Notes under the pieces: model-generated
Told to the model about the DNA's origin: nothing
The model's input: the letters and a program-made list of their open reading frames with translations, nothing else
The model's database searches: none
Shown: piece by piece, positions 47,571 to 59,038 of the stretch
How positions within the stretch are numbered: the stretch's first letter is position 1
How the letters are laid out: the number at the start of each line of letters is the position of its first letter
Assembly: GCA_025716855.1 (NCBI GenBank)
Contig: JAIXMQ010000047.1
Span: forward strand, 124,001-188,000
Direction of reading: 5' to 3'
DNA length: 64,000 bases
Source: Pilaira anomala
Taxonomy: Eukaryota > Mucoromycota > Mucoromycetes > Mucorales > Mucoraceae
Program-made: the position numbers and the translations under genes

Positions 47571-47880
47571 TTAACTGATGGACTTCTTTTATCGTATTAC
47601 AGAATTCTTTTTACTTTAAATTTTATCTCTATAAAATAACTGAGGGCAATAGTAATAAAACCTTATCTAAGACTATTGTCTATCTCTTTTCCTTCTACTT
47701 TTATTATAACCTGACCTAATCAAACCGAACTAATTTGGTGCTCACGCAAACTTTGAACTCTTAAATAGATTATTCTTAATCTGCTTTTGTCCCGCTTCCA
47801 AACTTACGACAAATTACATTCTCATTTTTGGGGCGAATTGATTTTTCTTCTTTACCAATAAAATAGCTTGCCCACTTTAA
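47571..47880. other. Spacer between retrotransposon fragments
   Basis: AT-rich sequence of 310 bp with no recognisable coding content; probably further decayed element sequence. Confidence 0.4.
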
Positions 47881-48036
47881 ATGGAACCCATTCAAAGCTA
47901 TCAAAGGAAAAGGTGGTACAAACCTTTCAAGCCCTATGCACATAAGTCTAATAACTACAATAGTAAATATGTCAAAGCTGAAGTTTATTCAACACAACAT
48001 CATCAAAATATTCTGATTTCATATCATATCATATAA
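47881..48036 (+). pseudogene. Short basic ORF, possibly a gag fragment
   Basis: An open frame of 51 residues from ATG 47881, MEPIQSYQRKRWYKPFKPYA and on to YVKAEVYSTQHHQNIL. The Arg/Lys/Tyr/Trp-rich composition fits the basic region before a nucleocapsid zinc knuckle in Ty3/gypsy gag proteins, but no CCHC motif is present. Its position between two pol fragments makes an element origin plausible. This is a weak call. Confidence 0.3.
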
Positions 48037-48369
48037 TAGGTATTGGCAGTACCCATATAACAACGCAAAAATCAAAAATAGTAGACAAGTGTGAAGGGGC
48101 GGAACAAAACTCCTTTTCAACCACACAAGTCAATCAGGATAAATGAGTCGTCAATTCCTAATTCTGGAAATTTACCAAGTTCAGTTTGTTGTATTCTTGC
48201 ATCATCTCTACTTATAAATATAAGTAGATCATATATACTAAAAATTATAATAAAAACCTGACACATACATACATGTTTGTTCTGAATTATACCCACGAAA
48301 TTTTTGATAATCTTCAATACTGTGAATCCAAATTTCAATGATGAAGGATACAAAACAATATCGTATTGT

Positions 48370-48525
48370 AATTATTACAAGAAATTAAATGCGGTAACAA
48401 AAAAGGATGCTTTTCCTTTGCCACGGGTTGGACCAACTAGGCGCAGCTACTGTTTCTTCTGCCTAGGACATGAGAACCACTTTCCATGAAATCCCAATGC
48501 ATTCGGCTATGTAACCGGTCTTCAA
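48370..48525 (+). pseudogene. Ty3/gypsy reverse transcriptase N-terminal fragment
   Basis: YYKKLNAVTKKDAFPLPRV (from about 48376) is the early reverse-transcriptase motif normally seen as YRxLNxVTxKDxFPLPRI. The reading then shifts frame to LDQLGAATVSSA, a stop (tag near 48463), and DMRTTFHEIPMHS. These are consecutive parts of the fingers/palm that should lie upstream of the fragment at 46592. It therefore derives from another copy or from a rearrangement. It is broken and non-functional. Confidence 0.8.
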
Positions 48526-50277
48526 TCAATGTCTTTGGTGACTTTAATAAGTGAAGATCATAAAAACCCTAGATACCAAGGAGTCTTTGATTGTATCATC
48601 GAAATGAAGTGGCACCAATTCATATAGAAACCTTCCCAATCTAAACCATTATTGAAAGACACTAATGCATTTGTAGCTTCCGATTATCAACTTCTTTCCA
48701 TCCCGTGCATCTAATGACATATGAGCCATACATTCTGGCGGAATGTTACTACTGATAAGGGCAGCGACTTTGTGATGACGCCGTTTTTCACCTTTCCAAA
48801 TGGCTCTCGGTGAAAATAATGAGTTTTTGTTCTATCATACATCCCCACAGTATTAATCATAATTGCTTGGTTCTTATTATAATACCAGTACATCCAACTT
48901 CGGCCATATCATTTTTTTTCCCTACTTACTCACTTCACTCGCTGACGATCACATCATTACAAGCGAGCTAGGGTGAAATATCTTCCGCATCCGAATACAT
49001 ACACACTGCACAGAAAATATAGTATGTTATTAAGGTTTATTAGACTATAAGTCGCTTTTTTCTATGATGAAATTACTGATTTATGAAAATAAACCTATTT
49101 GTGTGGCATGTGAAAAAAAAAAAGAAGTCAATAACATTCAACTGACGGTGGTTGATGCGTACTTCAGTGACAACCAACTCTTACTCCTATTTTCAATCAG
49201 TTAACTATCAACTCATTACTTCAAATTGAGAAAAAATAGGTAGTTAACGCGTGTCTATCATAAAGTACCTAATGTTTTTAATAATTGCGAAAAAAAATAT
49301 GAATCGAAAAGATACCAATATTATTTTAAACAAAAAAATTATGAAATAGGGTAAACATAAGTTAAGCAAAAAATTCACAAGCTTGTAGTCTTTAATTATT
49401 AAATTTTATTACATTTTCTCCAATTCGAATTGGTTTTTCTTGCAAATTGGTGTGCACTTTTACTGACATTCTATGGTATCATACATGGTAGCTACTTGTT
49501 AGAATGTGGCCAATATCCGGACTTTAAAGTGATGCTCTAAAAAAAAAAACGCGGGATTCATGCGTGGGTGCTTTCTTTTTATACTTTTTTGTTTTTAGTA
49601 ACCATGGCTACTTGTTTCTCGCTGTCATAGTAGCAAACGTATATTTACTCTTTCATACCCAAGAATCTAATAACGAGTGATAATAAACTTCATTGTGATT
49701 TAGTATAACCTTTTTGCACAAAAAAAAAAAAAAAAAAAAAAACTGAATTTGAAAATATACGCGAGCTACTAAATATAGTATAAAACTATTAATGGTAAAA
49801 CATAAAACTTTCCCCGACAAAAAAAAAAAAAATAGATGGGAAAGAGAGAGGAAAGAGAGAATTAAGAAAAACATTGAGTGTTTGCGTGTGGATTGTGCTA
49901 CGAAATCTGCATTTTACAATTGTCATGAGAAAAAAAAAAAGATTTCAGGCACACATATACACACGGTGTATGACGTGCACTATATCGTGCTGTGGGAAAA
50001 AAGGGGGGTGTAATCGATGCGGGGTAAACCAAAAGAAAAGGGTCAAGCCACCGAAAGCTCAACTTTTAATTCTGATGACAAGCAAGTAATAAAAAATCAT
50101 ATGGGCAAAAGTAACTTCTTTTTTAAAATGCCGAGTGGGCTACTACTATCTCACCCCGCATCTGTGTTTATTAAAAAAATTTCGGTTACTTTTTTGCTTT
50201 AACTTTTTTTTTTCTTTTCTTTTTCTTTTCTTCTTTTATCCTTATACCTATCTCTCTCTTTTTTTTTTTAAAAAAAT
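48526..50277. other. Gene-free region before the carnitine carrier
   Basis: No supported gene. A minus-strand frame at 48711-48893 and its continuation look faintly coding but match nothing that I recognise. A poly-A run is at 49720-49742. A T/CT-rich leader (50205-50270) precedes the carrier start. Confidence 0.55.
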
Positions 50278-51411
50278 ATGTCTGCCGAAGAAATTAAACC
50301 TGTTGCTGCTGCTGCTGAGGTCAAATCTAGCACTGCTTCCTCTGTAAAATCTTTCCTTTCTGGTGGTTTCGGTGGTATGGCCTCTGTTTTAGTTGGGTAA
50401 GATAAAATAAAAAAGTTTTTTTTTATATATATTCATGATTGGTAATTGATATTAAATTATTTATTTTAGTCAACCTTTCGATCTTGTCAAGGTTCGTCTT
50501 CAGACCAGTGAAGGTGTTTATAAGAACACAGCTGATTGTTTCAAGCAAATTGTAAAGAAGGATGGTCTTTTCGGTTTATATCGTGGTATGGCCACTCCTT
50601 TAGCTAGTATTACACCTATTTTTGCTGTTTCTTTCTGGGTAAGAAAATTAAGGATTTTTTTTTTTGTTTGAATTTATATATTCATCGTTTTTTTTTTTCC
50701 TTTTCTTTTTAGTCTTATGATCTCGGTAAAAAGATTGTTTATGGATTAAGAACTGATAAGGAAAATACTAGTAAGCATCTTACTTTAGCTGAAATCACCT
50801 TTGCTGGTGCTTTCTCTGCTGTTCCTACTACTTTATTCATGGCACCTTCTGAACGTGTCAAGGTCTTGATGCAAATTCAAGGTCAAGGTGGTGAACAAAA
50901 ATATAAGGGTCCTTTAGATGTTGTTCGTCAGTTGTACAAGGAAGGTGGTGTTCGTTCCATCTGGAGAGGTACCGGTGCTACTTTGTTACGTGATTCTCCC
51001 GGTTCTGCTGCTTACTTTGTTGCTTATGAATTAATCAAGAAGCAATTGACTCCTGAAGGTACTCGCCCTGAAGATTTAAGCTTCGGTGCTGTCTTATTTG
51101 CTGGTGGTAAGTTATATAGAGTGAAAAAGAGAGAGAAAGGTAATTAATTTTTATTTTTATAAAAAGGTATGGCTGGTGTTGCTATGTGGACAATTGCCAT
51201 TCCCCCTGATGTTCTCAAGTCTCGCTTACAATCTGCACCTGCTGGTACTTATAGTGGTTTAGGTGATTGTCTCAAGAAGACCTTGAAGGCAGATGGTCCT
51301 CAAGCACTCTTCAAGGGTCTTGGTCCTGCCATGTTAAGAGCTTTCCCTGCAAATGCTGCTACTTTCTTGGGTGTTGAATACTCTATGAGAGCTATGAACA
51401 TGGTCTTTTAA
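50278..51411 (+). CDS. CRC1: Mitochondrial carnitine/acylcarnitine carrier
   Basis: This SLC25-family carrier exchanges acylcarnitines for carnitine across the inner mitochondrial membrane. Four exons (50278-50396, 50470-50638, 50713-51106, 51167-51411) give 308 residues, the usual size. The three carrier signatures are GQPFDLVKVRLQ (about 40-51), MAPSERVKVLMQIQGQGGEQ and IPPDVLKSRLQSAPAGTYSG. Repeat two has the distinctive P-x-E-R-V-K of carnitine carriers (SLC25A20/Crc1/AcuH) instead of P-x-D. The Ala-rich N-terminus (VAAAAEVKSSTASS) is short and not a cleaved presequence. The gene is directly upstream of a carnitine acetyltransferase on the same strand, with 323 bp between, which supports the substrate assignment. 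Exon junctions are in phases 2, 0 and 1. Confidence 0.94.
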
Positions 51412-51734
51412 ATTCGTAATTAAATAAAATTTGTGTAGATATATATATATATTTTTTTTTAGAAAAAAAACAAAAAACATTTAAGCGAGGGAAAGTAATA
51501 CAAAAATGTGGGGGGATAGGAAAAAGGGGATCTTTTTTCTTTTCCTCATTTGTAATAATAATTACTTGTGTAACTAGTTTTGCTTTTTAATGTTGCTGAC
51601 ACAAATTTAATACTTTTTTAAAGTTTTCCGTCACTGTCTTTTTTTTTTTTTTTTTTTTTAACTTAAATATCGCTCTACTTTTTTCATTTTTCTATATTTT
51701 TTTTTCTTTACTCCTTTTTTTTTATTTTTCACGT

Positions 51735-53991
51735 ATGTCTTTTCTTAGAAACGTTTCAAGAATTTCACCTCAATTTTCTATGGCTGCAGTAAGTATAAAC
51801 ATAAAAGAGGGAATGAGTCAAAAAGTTAATGTCGAACCTTTAGAAGTCAGGCGTTACTCGTCGTGCCATGAGCACTGTGAAGCATGTTCCCAAGACACCC
51901 GTGGACCCTAAGGCACCTGGACCTATGTTAAAGTATCAAGCTAATTTACCTAAATTACCTGTACCTGCTTTAAGTGGTACCTTACAAAAGTACCTTCAAT
52001 CTGTTCGTCCTCTTTTAGATGATGCCGAATATCAAAAGACCGAACAAGCTGCTAAGGAATTTGAATCTCCCGGTGGTTTAGGACAAAAATTACAAGAACG
52101 TTTAGTTGCTCGTGCACAAGATCCTAGTATTGTAAACTGGATGGAAGATTGGTGGTTGGATCAAGCTTATATGGGTTATCGTGATCCTGTTGTAATCTAT
52201 GTTAGTTACTTTTTCTTATTCAAGGATGATAAGTTACGTAAATCTCCTGCTCAACGTGCCGCTGCTATTACCACTGCCGCCCTTGAATTTAAGCAACAAG
52301 TAGTAAAGTAAGTATAATAATCTATACAAATATTACGTAAGTCATGATATACTTACATCATAATAACAGCAAAACACTTTCAATCGAAATGGCCAAGGGA
52401 GAACCCATGTGTATGGATTCTTACAAGTACATGTTTAACAATTGTCGTATGCCCAAGAAACCTTCTGATTATGAAGCCATTTTTGACCCTGTCAACAACA
52501 ATCATGTGGTTGTAATTCGTAAGAACAAGTTTTATGTTGTAGATACAATCTATCAAGGAAAACAATTGTCTACTGCTGAACTTGAACATCAATTCAAGCG
52601 TATTATTGATCAAGCAGGTAATTCCAAGGGACTTCCTATCGGTATTTTGACTTCAGATAATCGTGATAAATGGACCGAGGTAATTGGTGCATTTTTGTGG
52701 GGTTAAATGATTGCGGGGAACTAATAATTTATAATTTATATAGTATAGAGAAAACTTAGTTTCTGCCAATCCCGAAAATGCTAAATTGTTAGAAAAGGTA
52801 GAGTCTTCTGATTTCGTAATTTGTCTTGATGATCAAACTCCTGTTACCCGTGATGAGGGTTCTCGTGCTTGTTGGCACGGAGACGGTCGTAACCGTTTCT
52901 TTGATAAGCCTCTTCAATTCATTGTATTTGAAAACGGTAAAGCTGGTTTCATGGGCGAGGTAAATATATAAATGAAACTAGAAAAAATAATTCATCGTAT
53001 TGAATCAGTTATTATTGTAGCATTCTTGTATGGATGGTACTGCCACATGTCGTTTAAATGAATATGTTTGTGATGGGTAAGCATTATTTATGTAATCATT
53101 TTTTATTTTATTTTTTACCCCACAAAAACTAAAAATTCACACACACACAAAAAAAAACACAGATTAAGCAAAGATAAAATTAATCATGGTTCGATTGAAA
53201 TTCGTTCTGATATTCCTCAACCTACCGAGCTTGACTTTAAAGTAAACGAAAAGATTCAAAAGGATGTTGAAGTTGCTACTACCAACTTTGAAAATCTCAT
53301 CAAAAAGCATGAATTAACTGTCTTAGCTTACCAAGCTTACGGTAAAAACTTGATCAAGAAATTCAAGTGCTCTCCCGACGGTTATGCTCAAATGGTTATT
53401 CAATTAGCCTATTATAAAATGTTCGGTACTTCTCGTCCTACTTATGAATCTGCTCAAACCAGAAAATTCCAACGTGGACGTACTGAAACTGCTCGTACTG
53501 TCACCACTGAATCTGTTGCTTTCGTAAAGACTATGGAAGACCCTTATGCTACTAACGAAGCCAAGATCAGTGCCCTTCGTACTGCTCTCAAGGCTCAAGG
53601 TGCTTACATGGCTGATGCTGTCAACGGCCATGGTGTCGATCGTCACTTCTTTGGTTTAAAGAACTGTATTCAACCTGGTGAAGAAAAGCCTGAACTCTTT
53701 ACTCAACCCATCAATGCTTACTCTTCTCATTGGTATCTCTCTACCTCTCAATTATCTTCCGAGAACTTTGATGGTTATGGTTGGGGTCAAGTTGTTAATG
53801 ATGGTTTCGGTTGTGCTTACATGATCAAGAACAATGCTCTTCAATTCAACGTTGCTAGTGTCAAGGATCTTGAGGTTCACGGTAAAAAGTATATCAACGG
53901 TACTTATCATTTCAAGCACTGTCTCGAAGAAGCTGCTAACGATTTAAGAGATGTTATGACTACTGAGATTCCTGCTGAGGCCAAATTGTAA
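51735..53991 (+). CDS. CAT2: Carnitine O-acetyltransferase, mitochondrial/peroxisomal
   Basis: The enzyme transfers acetyl groups between CoA and carnitine so they can cross organelle membranes. Six exons (51735-51788, 51844-52307, 52370-52679, 52744-52959, 53021-53076, 53163-53991) encode 642 residues. The N-terminus MSFLRNVSRISPQFSMAA continues after an intron with KSGVTRRAMSTVKHV, an Arg/Ser-rich mitochondrial presequence. The choline/carnitine acyltransferase domain has PVPALSGTLQKYLQSVRPLL, the catalytic His (about 349) in EHSCMDGTAT, and the STS motif (about 560-562) in WYLSTSQLSS, with GYGWGQVVNDGFGCAY. The protein ends in AKL, a peroxisomal PTS1 variant also found on yeast Cat2. An internal Met at residue 27 could start a form without the presequence. 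Confidence 0.95.
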
Positions 53992-54025
53992 ATTAAGAAA
54001 TTAAAAAAAAAACAAAAAAATTCCC

Positions 54026-54112
<87 letters not shown>

Positions 54113-55795
54113 GCACACGCACACATATATATTTAAAATAGATTATTTTATCTCCTGCCATATATCATACATTTTTTCTTTTTTTTTTTTCTATATAAAA
54201 AAAAACTGGTTTTTTTTTTAGCATATTTTATTTTATGATCAAAAAGGTTACAGTTTATAAATGTGTGGCTATCATATTTCCAAGTCGAAATTTTATTAAG
54301 AATCAAAATAGGAACCTGGCTGGTTATTTAGAATGATCATATGCACGAAGAAACCATGACAAAATAATTGTAAATGCTAATTTTAGCCATATATTAAATG
54401 CCCATATTTTTGAATAAACGTTTCGATTTTTTAACATGTTATTACCTATTTCTTCAAGTTATGCCCAAGAAAATTCTTTCTCGAAACATAAAGCTATAGA
54501 AACTAAGGAAAGAGTTTTCATGGCTGTCAAAAAATAGTTAATTTTCTAAATAATACAGACCCCCTGATAAAACTGTAGATCGATTTATAGTGAGAGATAG
54601 GTCCTACCGTGAAAAATATTTTTTTTGAAAGATTCAGGACAACGTAAAAGCTTTATTTCCATATTCATCATACACTTAGCCCCAAATAGAAAACTATACA
54701 TCATACATACGAAGACATATTTGTAGATTTTATCATCTAGTATACATAGCTATAACGCATGATAATTGCCCAGGATATGTTAGACATTGCCTTACAAAGC
54801 AACTTAAATATATTAAACGCCAGTACCTTACTTTTAAAAATTAAAATTTGTTGTGCAAGTGCTAATAAATCAAATTAACTGTGGTACAAGCAAAAAAAAA
54901 AGGAACAAATAGGAGCTTGGACTGTTTCATGTTTATCTTGACAGTACCAAGATGGACTCGCTGGGAAACCCAGTATAAGCGTAAGTTTGTGTTGAAACGT
55001 CATTGTTTGTTACAGCCAATAAGTTGTAAAATGCAGATAAAATCACTACGATAGGGCCCTTTTATTTCTTTTTTTTTCTTGTTTCTTTTAAATCAACTTT
55101 CAGGTAAGTTCGCTTACTTAATAAAACAACGGTTGTAGCGCACATGTCAGGTACACTAGGCAAATGGGCCCGTAATGTCACCAAACCTTGCGCAACTCCT
55201 ACTAGCTGACTTATCGACATGACTGTGTTGTGAATGGATGATAACGTACTCCTACAATTAGCAATGTGGCAGCTCTCTACCAAAAGCTTCTTTGACAAAT
55301 GGCGCATGTCTTTATATTAGGTGAAAAGGACCCGTAAGGTCACCAAGCATTGCGCAACTCCCAGTAGTAGCATGACAGCCATTGACTCTTACAAATATGC
55401 GGTTTACTAAAAAAAAAAAAAAAAATTAAGTTGCCTGTAACCTTGTACTCTACAATTCTAGTCCACTGAAGCCCTAACTCTATAAGCGTATCCCTTTTGA
55501 ATTAAGCTAGGTGAAGGCTAATTACGACCATTTGGATCACCTCTTGTAAAAATAGTAATAGGAGTTTTGGGGAAAATTACGTTCAGTTTTGGAAATTAAG
55601 GTGGGAAACCCAGTACAGTCTTCCGTCTTGTTTTTCAATCAAGTGACAACATTTAATTTTGCGTCACTTTTTTTTGTAACTCAAAAAAACATTTTTTTTT
55701 ATTCTTTTTTAAAAACACTCTTTTTATTTAAATACTACACCTTTTTCCCTTTTTTTTCCCTCTTTTTTTTTTTGTTAATACTTGATCAGATTATC
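53992..55795. other. Gene-free region with CA microsatellite and a short direct repeat
   Basis: No supported gene. Besides the CA tract, two similar blocks of about 55 bp (gcccgtaatgtcaccaa...gcgcaactcc near 55168-55200 and acccgtaaggtcaccaag...gcgcaactcc near 55330-55362) stand about 160 bp apart. A minus-strand frame over the first (55307-55062) repeats the peptide pattern GVAQ-LVTLR, but no known domain is seen. Confidence 0.5.
54028..54125. repeat. CA dinucleotide microsatellite (~48 units)
   Basis: An almost pure ac/ca tract of nearly 100 bp just after the carnitine acetyltransferase stop codon, with a few cacg variants at its 3' end. It lies in the presumed 3' UTR. Confidence 0.97.
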
Positions 55796-57692
55796 ATGAC
55801 GAGTATTCTTTCTGATCGCCAGAAGGATGAATTGTAAGTAAATAAAAGTTTTTGAAAAAAAAGATGAAAGGGCAATGCTCTTTTTTTTTATATACATTTC
55901 TTTTTTTTTTAAAATATTATATATATTCTTCCCTTTTTTTTATAAAAAAAATAAATAAATAAGACATCATCTCTATTTAAACATTGACGTTTTTTAATTT
56001 AAATAATTAGACACAAGGCTATTTTAGATTATCTCAGTGCGAGTGGATTTACAGAATCATTCAATACGTTGAAATCTGAAACACATAATGAGGATTTCAC
56101 CTCTGACCCAAAACAAAAGTATGCTGGATTGTTAGAAAAAAAGTGGACTTCTGTTATTCGATTACAAAAGAAGGTAAATATATTATTTTTTTTAAAAAAA
56201 AAACTTGTTGCCCAAGAAATAAAAAATCTATTTTACTTATTTTACTACAAAATAAAAAAAAAAAAAGATTATGGAACTGGAAACAAAGTCAGCACAAATG
56301 CAGGAAGAAATCAATAATGCACCTATCCGGAAACAAACAAGTTCAGTCGATTGGATCCCTCGCGCCCCTGAGAAACAGAGCATGACAGGTCATAGGAGTC
56401 CAATCACTCGTGTTGTATTTCATCCAGTTTATCAGATATTAGCATCATCTTCTGAAGATTCAACTATAAAACTTTGGGATTATGAAACTGGTGAATTTGA
56501 AAGAACCTTGAAAGGTCATACAAAATCAGTACAAGATGTAGCTTTTGATCCTAAAGGAAATCATTTAGGTAGTGATCATGATTATACTTATTTAAAAAAC
56601 GATTTTTTTCTAAACAGTTAACAAATAGTATCTTGTTCTGCTGATTTGACAATCAAGGTATGGGATGTAAATAACGATTATAAATGTATCAAAACTTTAT
56701 TCGGTCATGATCACAGTGTATCTTCAGTTGACTATTTACCTTCGGGAGATACCATCATATCATCATCACGTGATAAAACTATCAAATTATGGGATGCTGC
56801 ATCTGGGTAAAGTTTCATTTAAACTGAAAAAAGTATATGTATATTAAATGTTGACATTTTATTACCTCCTTAGTTATTGTATCAGAACATTAAGCGGGCA
56901 TTTAGATTGGGTTAGATCTGTTGTACCTAGTGAAGATGGTCGATTTTTAGTCACTGCATCAAACGATCAGGTAAAAGTGATAATCGAACGAATTTAATTT
57001 ATTTATTTATTTATATATGTATAATTTATTTAGACTGCGAGACTTTGGGATATCCAAACTGGAGAATCAAAAATGGAATTTAGAGGTCATGAACATGTAT
57101 TAGAGTGTGCAATATTCGCTCCTATTAACTCATATCAATATATTCAAGAATTAATTGGGGACGAGGTAAATATATATATCAGCGTTGAAATCGTTTCATT
57201 TTTCTAATATATTTTTAAATATAGAATAAATCAAAAGATCCATTGGCTGGGCAATATGTCGTTACTGGATCAAGAGATAAAACAATAAAGATTTGGAATA
57301 CAAATGGACAATTATTACATACTTTGGTACTATATCTTTTTCTATTTTTTATCAGTAACCATTACATACTTATATAAAAAAAAACTTGTAGGTTGGGCAT
57401 GATAACTGGGTTAGAGGACTCGTTTTTCATCCAAGTGGAAAATACTTGTTAAGTGCTTCTGATGATAAGACAATTAAAATTTGGGATTTAAAGACAGGTC
57501 GATGTTCTAAAACACTAGAGGCGCATTCTCATTTCGTGACATGTATAGCGTAAGTAAAATTCACTGTATTCCTATATATATATATATACATATATATATC
57601 TTCTAACCTCCTTCTCTAGTTATTGTCATACAAGTCCTGTTGTCGCAACAGGCAGTGTAGACCAGACTATTAAACTATGGCAATGCCGATAA
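55796..57692 (+). CDS. PAC1: LIS1/PAC1 dynein regulator
   Basis: LIS1 binds the dynein motor and supports nuclear migration and hyphal growth. Nine exons (55796-55833, 56011-56173, 56268-56568, 56629-56806, 56874-56970, 57034-57165, 57225-57326, 57392-57549, 57620-57692) give 413 residues, close to animal LIS1 (410). The LisH motif is at about 13-40 ([20 protein letters not shown]), followed by a coiled coil ([17 protein letters not shown]). Seven WD repeats begin at [16 protein letters not shown] and end with [12 protein letters not shown]. The stretch between repeats 5 and 6 carries the family insert ([20 protein letters not shown]). The first exon has only 12 full codons, and introns interrupt nearly every blade. 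Downstream is a long CT/T-rich tract that probably belongs to the 3' UTR. Confidence 0.95.
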
Positions 57693-57815
57693 AAAAAAAC
57701 AGAAAAAAAAAAGAAAAAAGAAAAAAGAAAAAAAAAAAGAAAATACCACCTTATTATCCTCTTTTATTTTTTTTTATTTTATACATATATTTTTTTTTTG
57801 CAACTTTATATTTCA

Positions 57816-57855
<40 letters not shown>

Positions 57856-58990
57856 TTTTTTTTTTTTTTAATCTAGTACTCTTTTTCTCAAACTCGCCCT
57901 TTCTTTTTTTCTTTTATGTAAAGTAAAAAGGAAGAAACAATATTAAAAATTATAATACAGTATTCTCATTTAATAATTTTCATACAGAGTATATTGAAAA
58001 GAGCATTATTTGAATATATTACTGTTAAAGGCTTTACCTAAAAATATGCAGATCTTATTACAACCAATTGTGAAGGAATTAATCTATCAAGTTGTGAGCA
58101 TACATAACTACTTTGACAGAGAATTAGCACTGTACATTAGACAATACTTCTTTTCTGAAAAGAATGTGTAAATCCTACAGTGTTATGTCGAGTTTAAACT
58201 ACTTGGGCTTAGCCAGTCATATGTATAAAGAATACTTCCTCCTACATAATAGTATCATTCATTAGTTACAGACAGTAACACGAGTTTACGCTTTTGCAGT
58301 AAATAAAAAATAGAGGTAAATCCAGATAGATGGTTAATGCACCAAGTGTGTCTGATACATGCGTAACTAGATTTCAAAGAAACTGTTTTATGTATGTATA
58401 CGCTTGTATTGTATTTTATTAACACAAGATCAATTCTATCTGTCAGCTCTTAAGAAAAATGTTTTCTTTTTCGTTGTGTGTAACTTGTCTCTGTTACATA
58501 TTTGTACACCAACATTGACAGTGTAAAATTTTTAATTAGATAATTATATAAGTCTATTAAAGATAGCTCTTGATGAGTTGTGCGACACTTTTTTTCTGGG
58601 GACATCATTTTGGCAGAAGGTGTAACAGAGATTACAGAAAAGAAAAGAGTATTTCTATCGGTGTATTTACCGAGGAGCGCCGATAGATATAGATAAAAAA
58701 TAAAAAACGTGTATATTTAAGAATTGCAAATGTCTAATTTTTTTTTTTTTTTTTTTTTACTTTTAGGCTTTAGAGATATATCCATACTCTAATCAATATA
58801 AAATTCAATAAATGTTCAACACACACACACAGAAAAAAAAAAGACTATTTGCTTTACTTCTTAAAACTGTATTGTATGAAACTCAGTCTTGGATTGTGAT
58901 ACAAGAATTGAAAATTTATTTAGCCAATTAAAGTTATATAAATACAAAAAAACATTGAAATTTTCTGTACAATGTAAATTTTGTTTCTTC

Positions 58991-59034
<44 letters not shown>

Positions 59035-59038
59035 GAAA
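57693..59038. other. Gene-free region between LIS1 and chitin synthase
   Basis: No gene is recognised. A CT repeat (57820-57846) followed by poly-T (57847-57869) and another long poly-T directly before the chitin synthase start (58995-59031) are the visible structures. Confidence 0.6.

Noticed and set aside
48711..48893. Minus-strand ORF next to the reverse-transcriptase fragment
   Set aside because: It looks faintly coding (HYFHREPFGKVKNG) but has stops just beyond and matches no family that I can name.
53907..54161. Minus-strand ORF rich in Cys/Val
   Set aside because: It is the CA microsatellite read as alternating Val and Cys.
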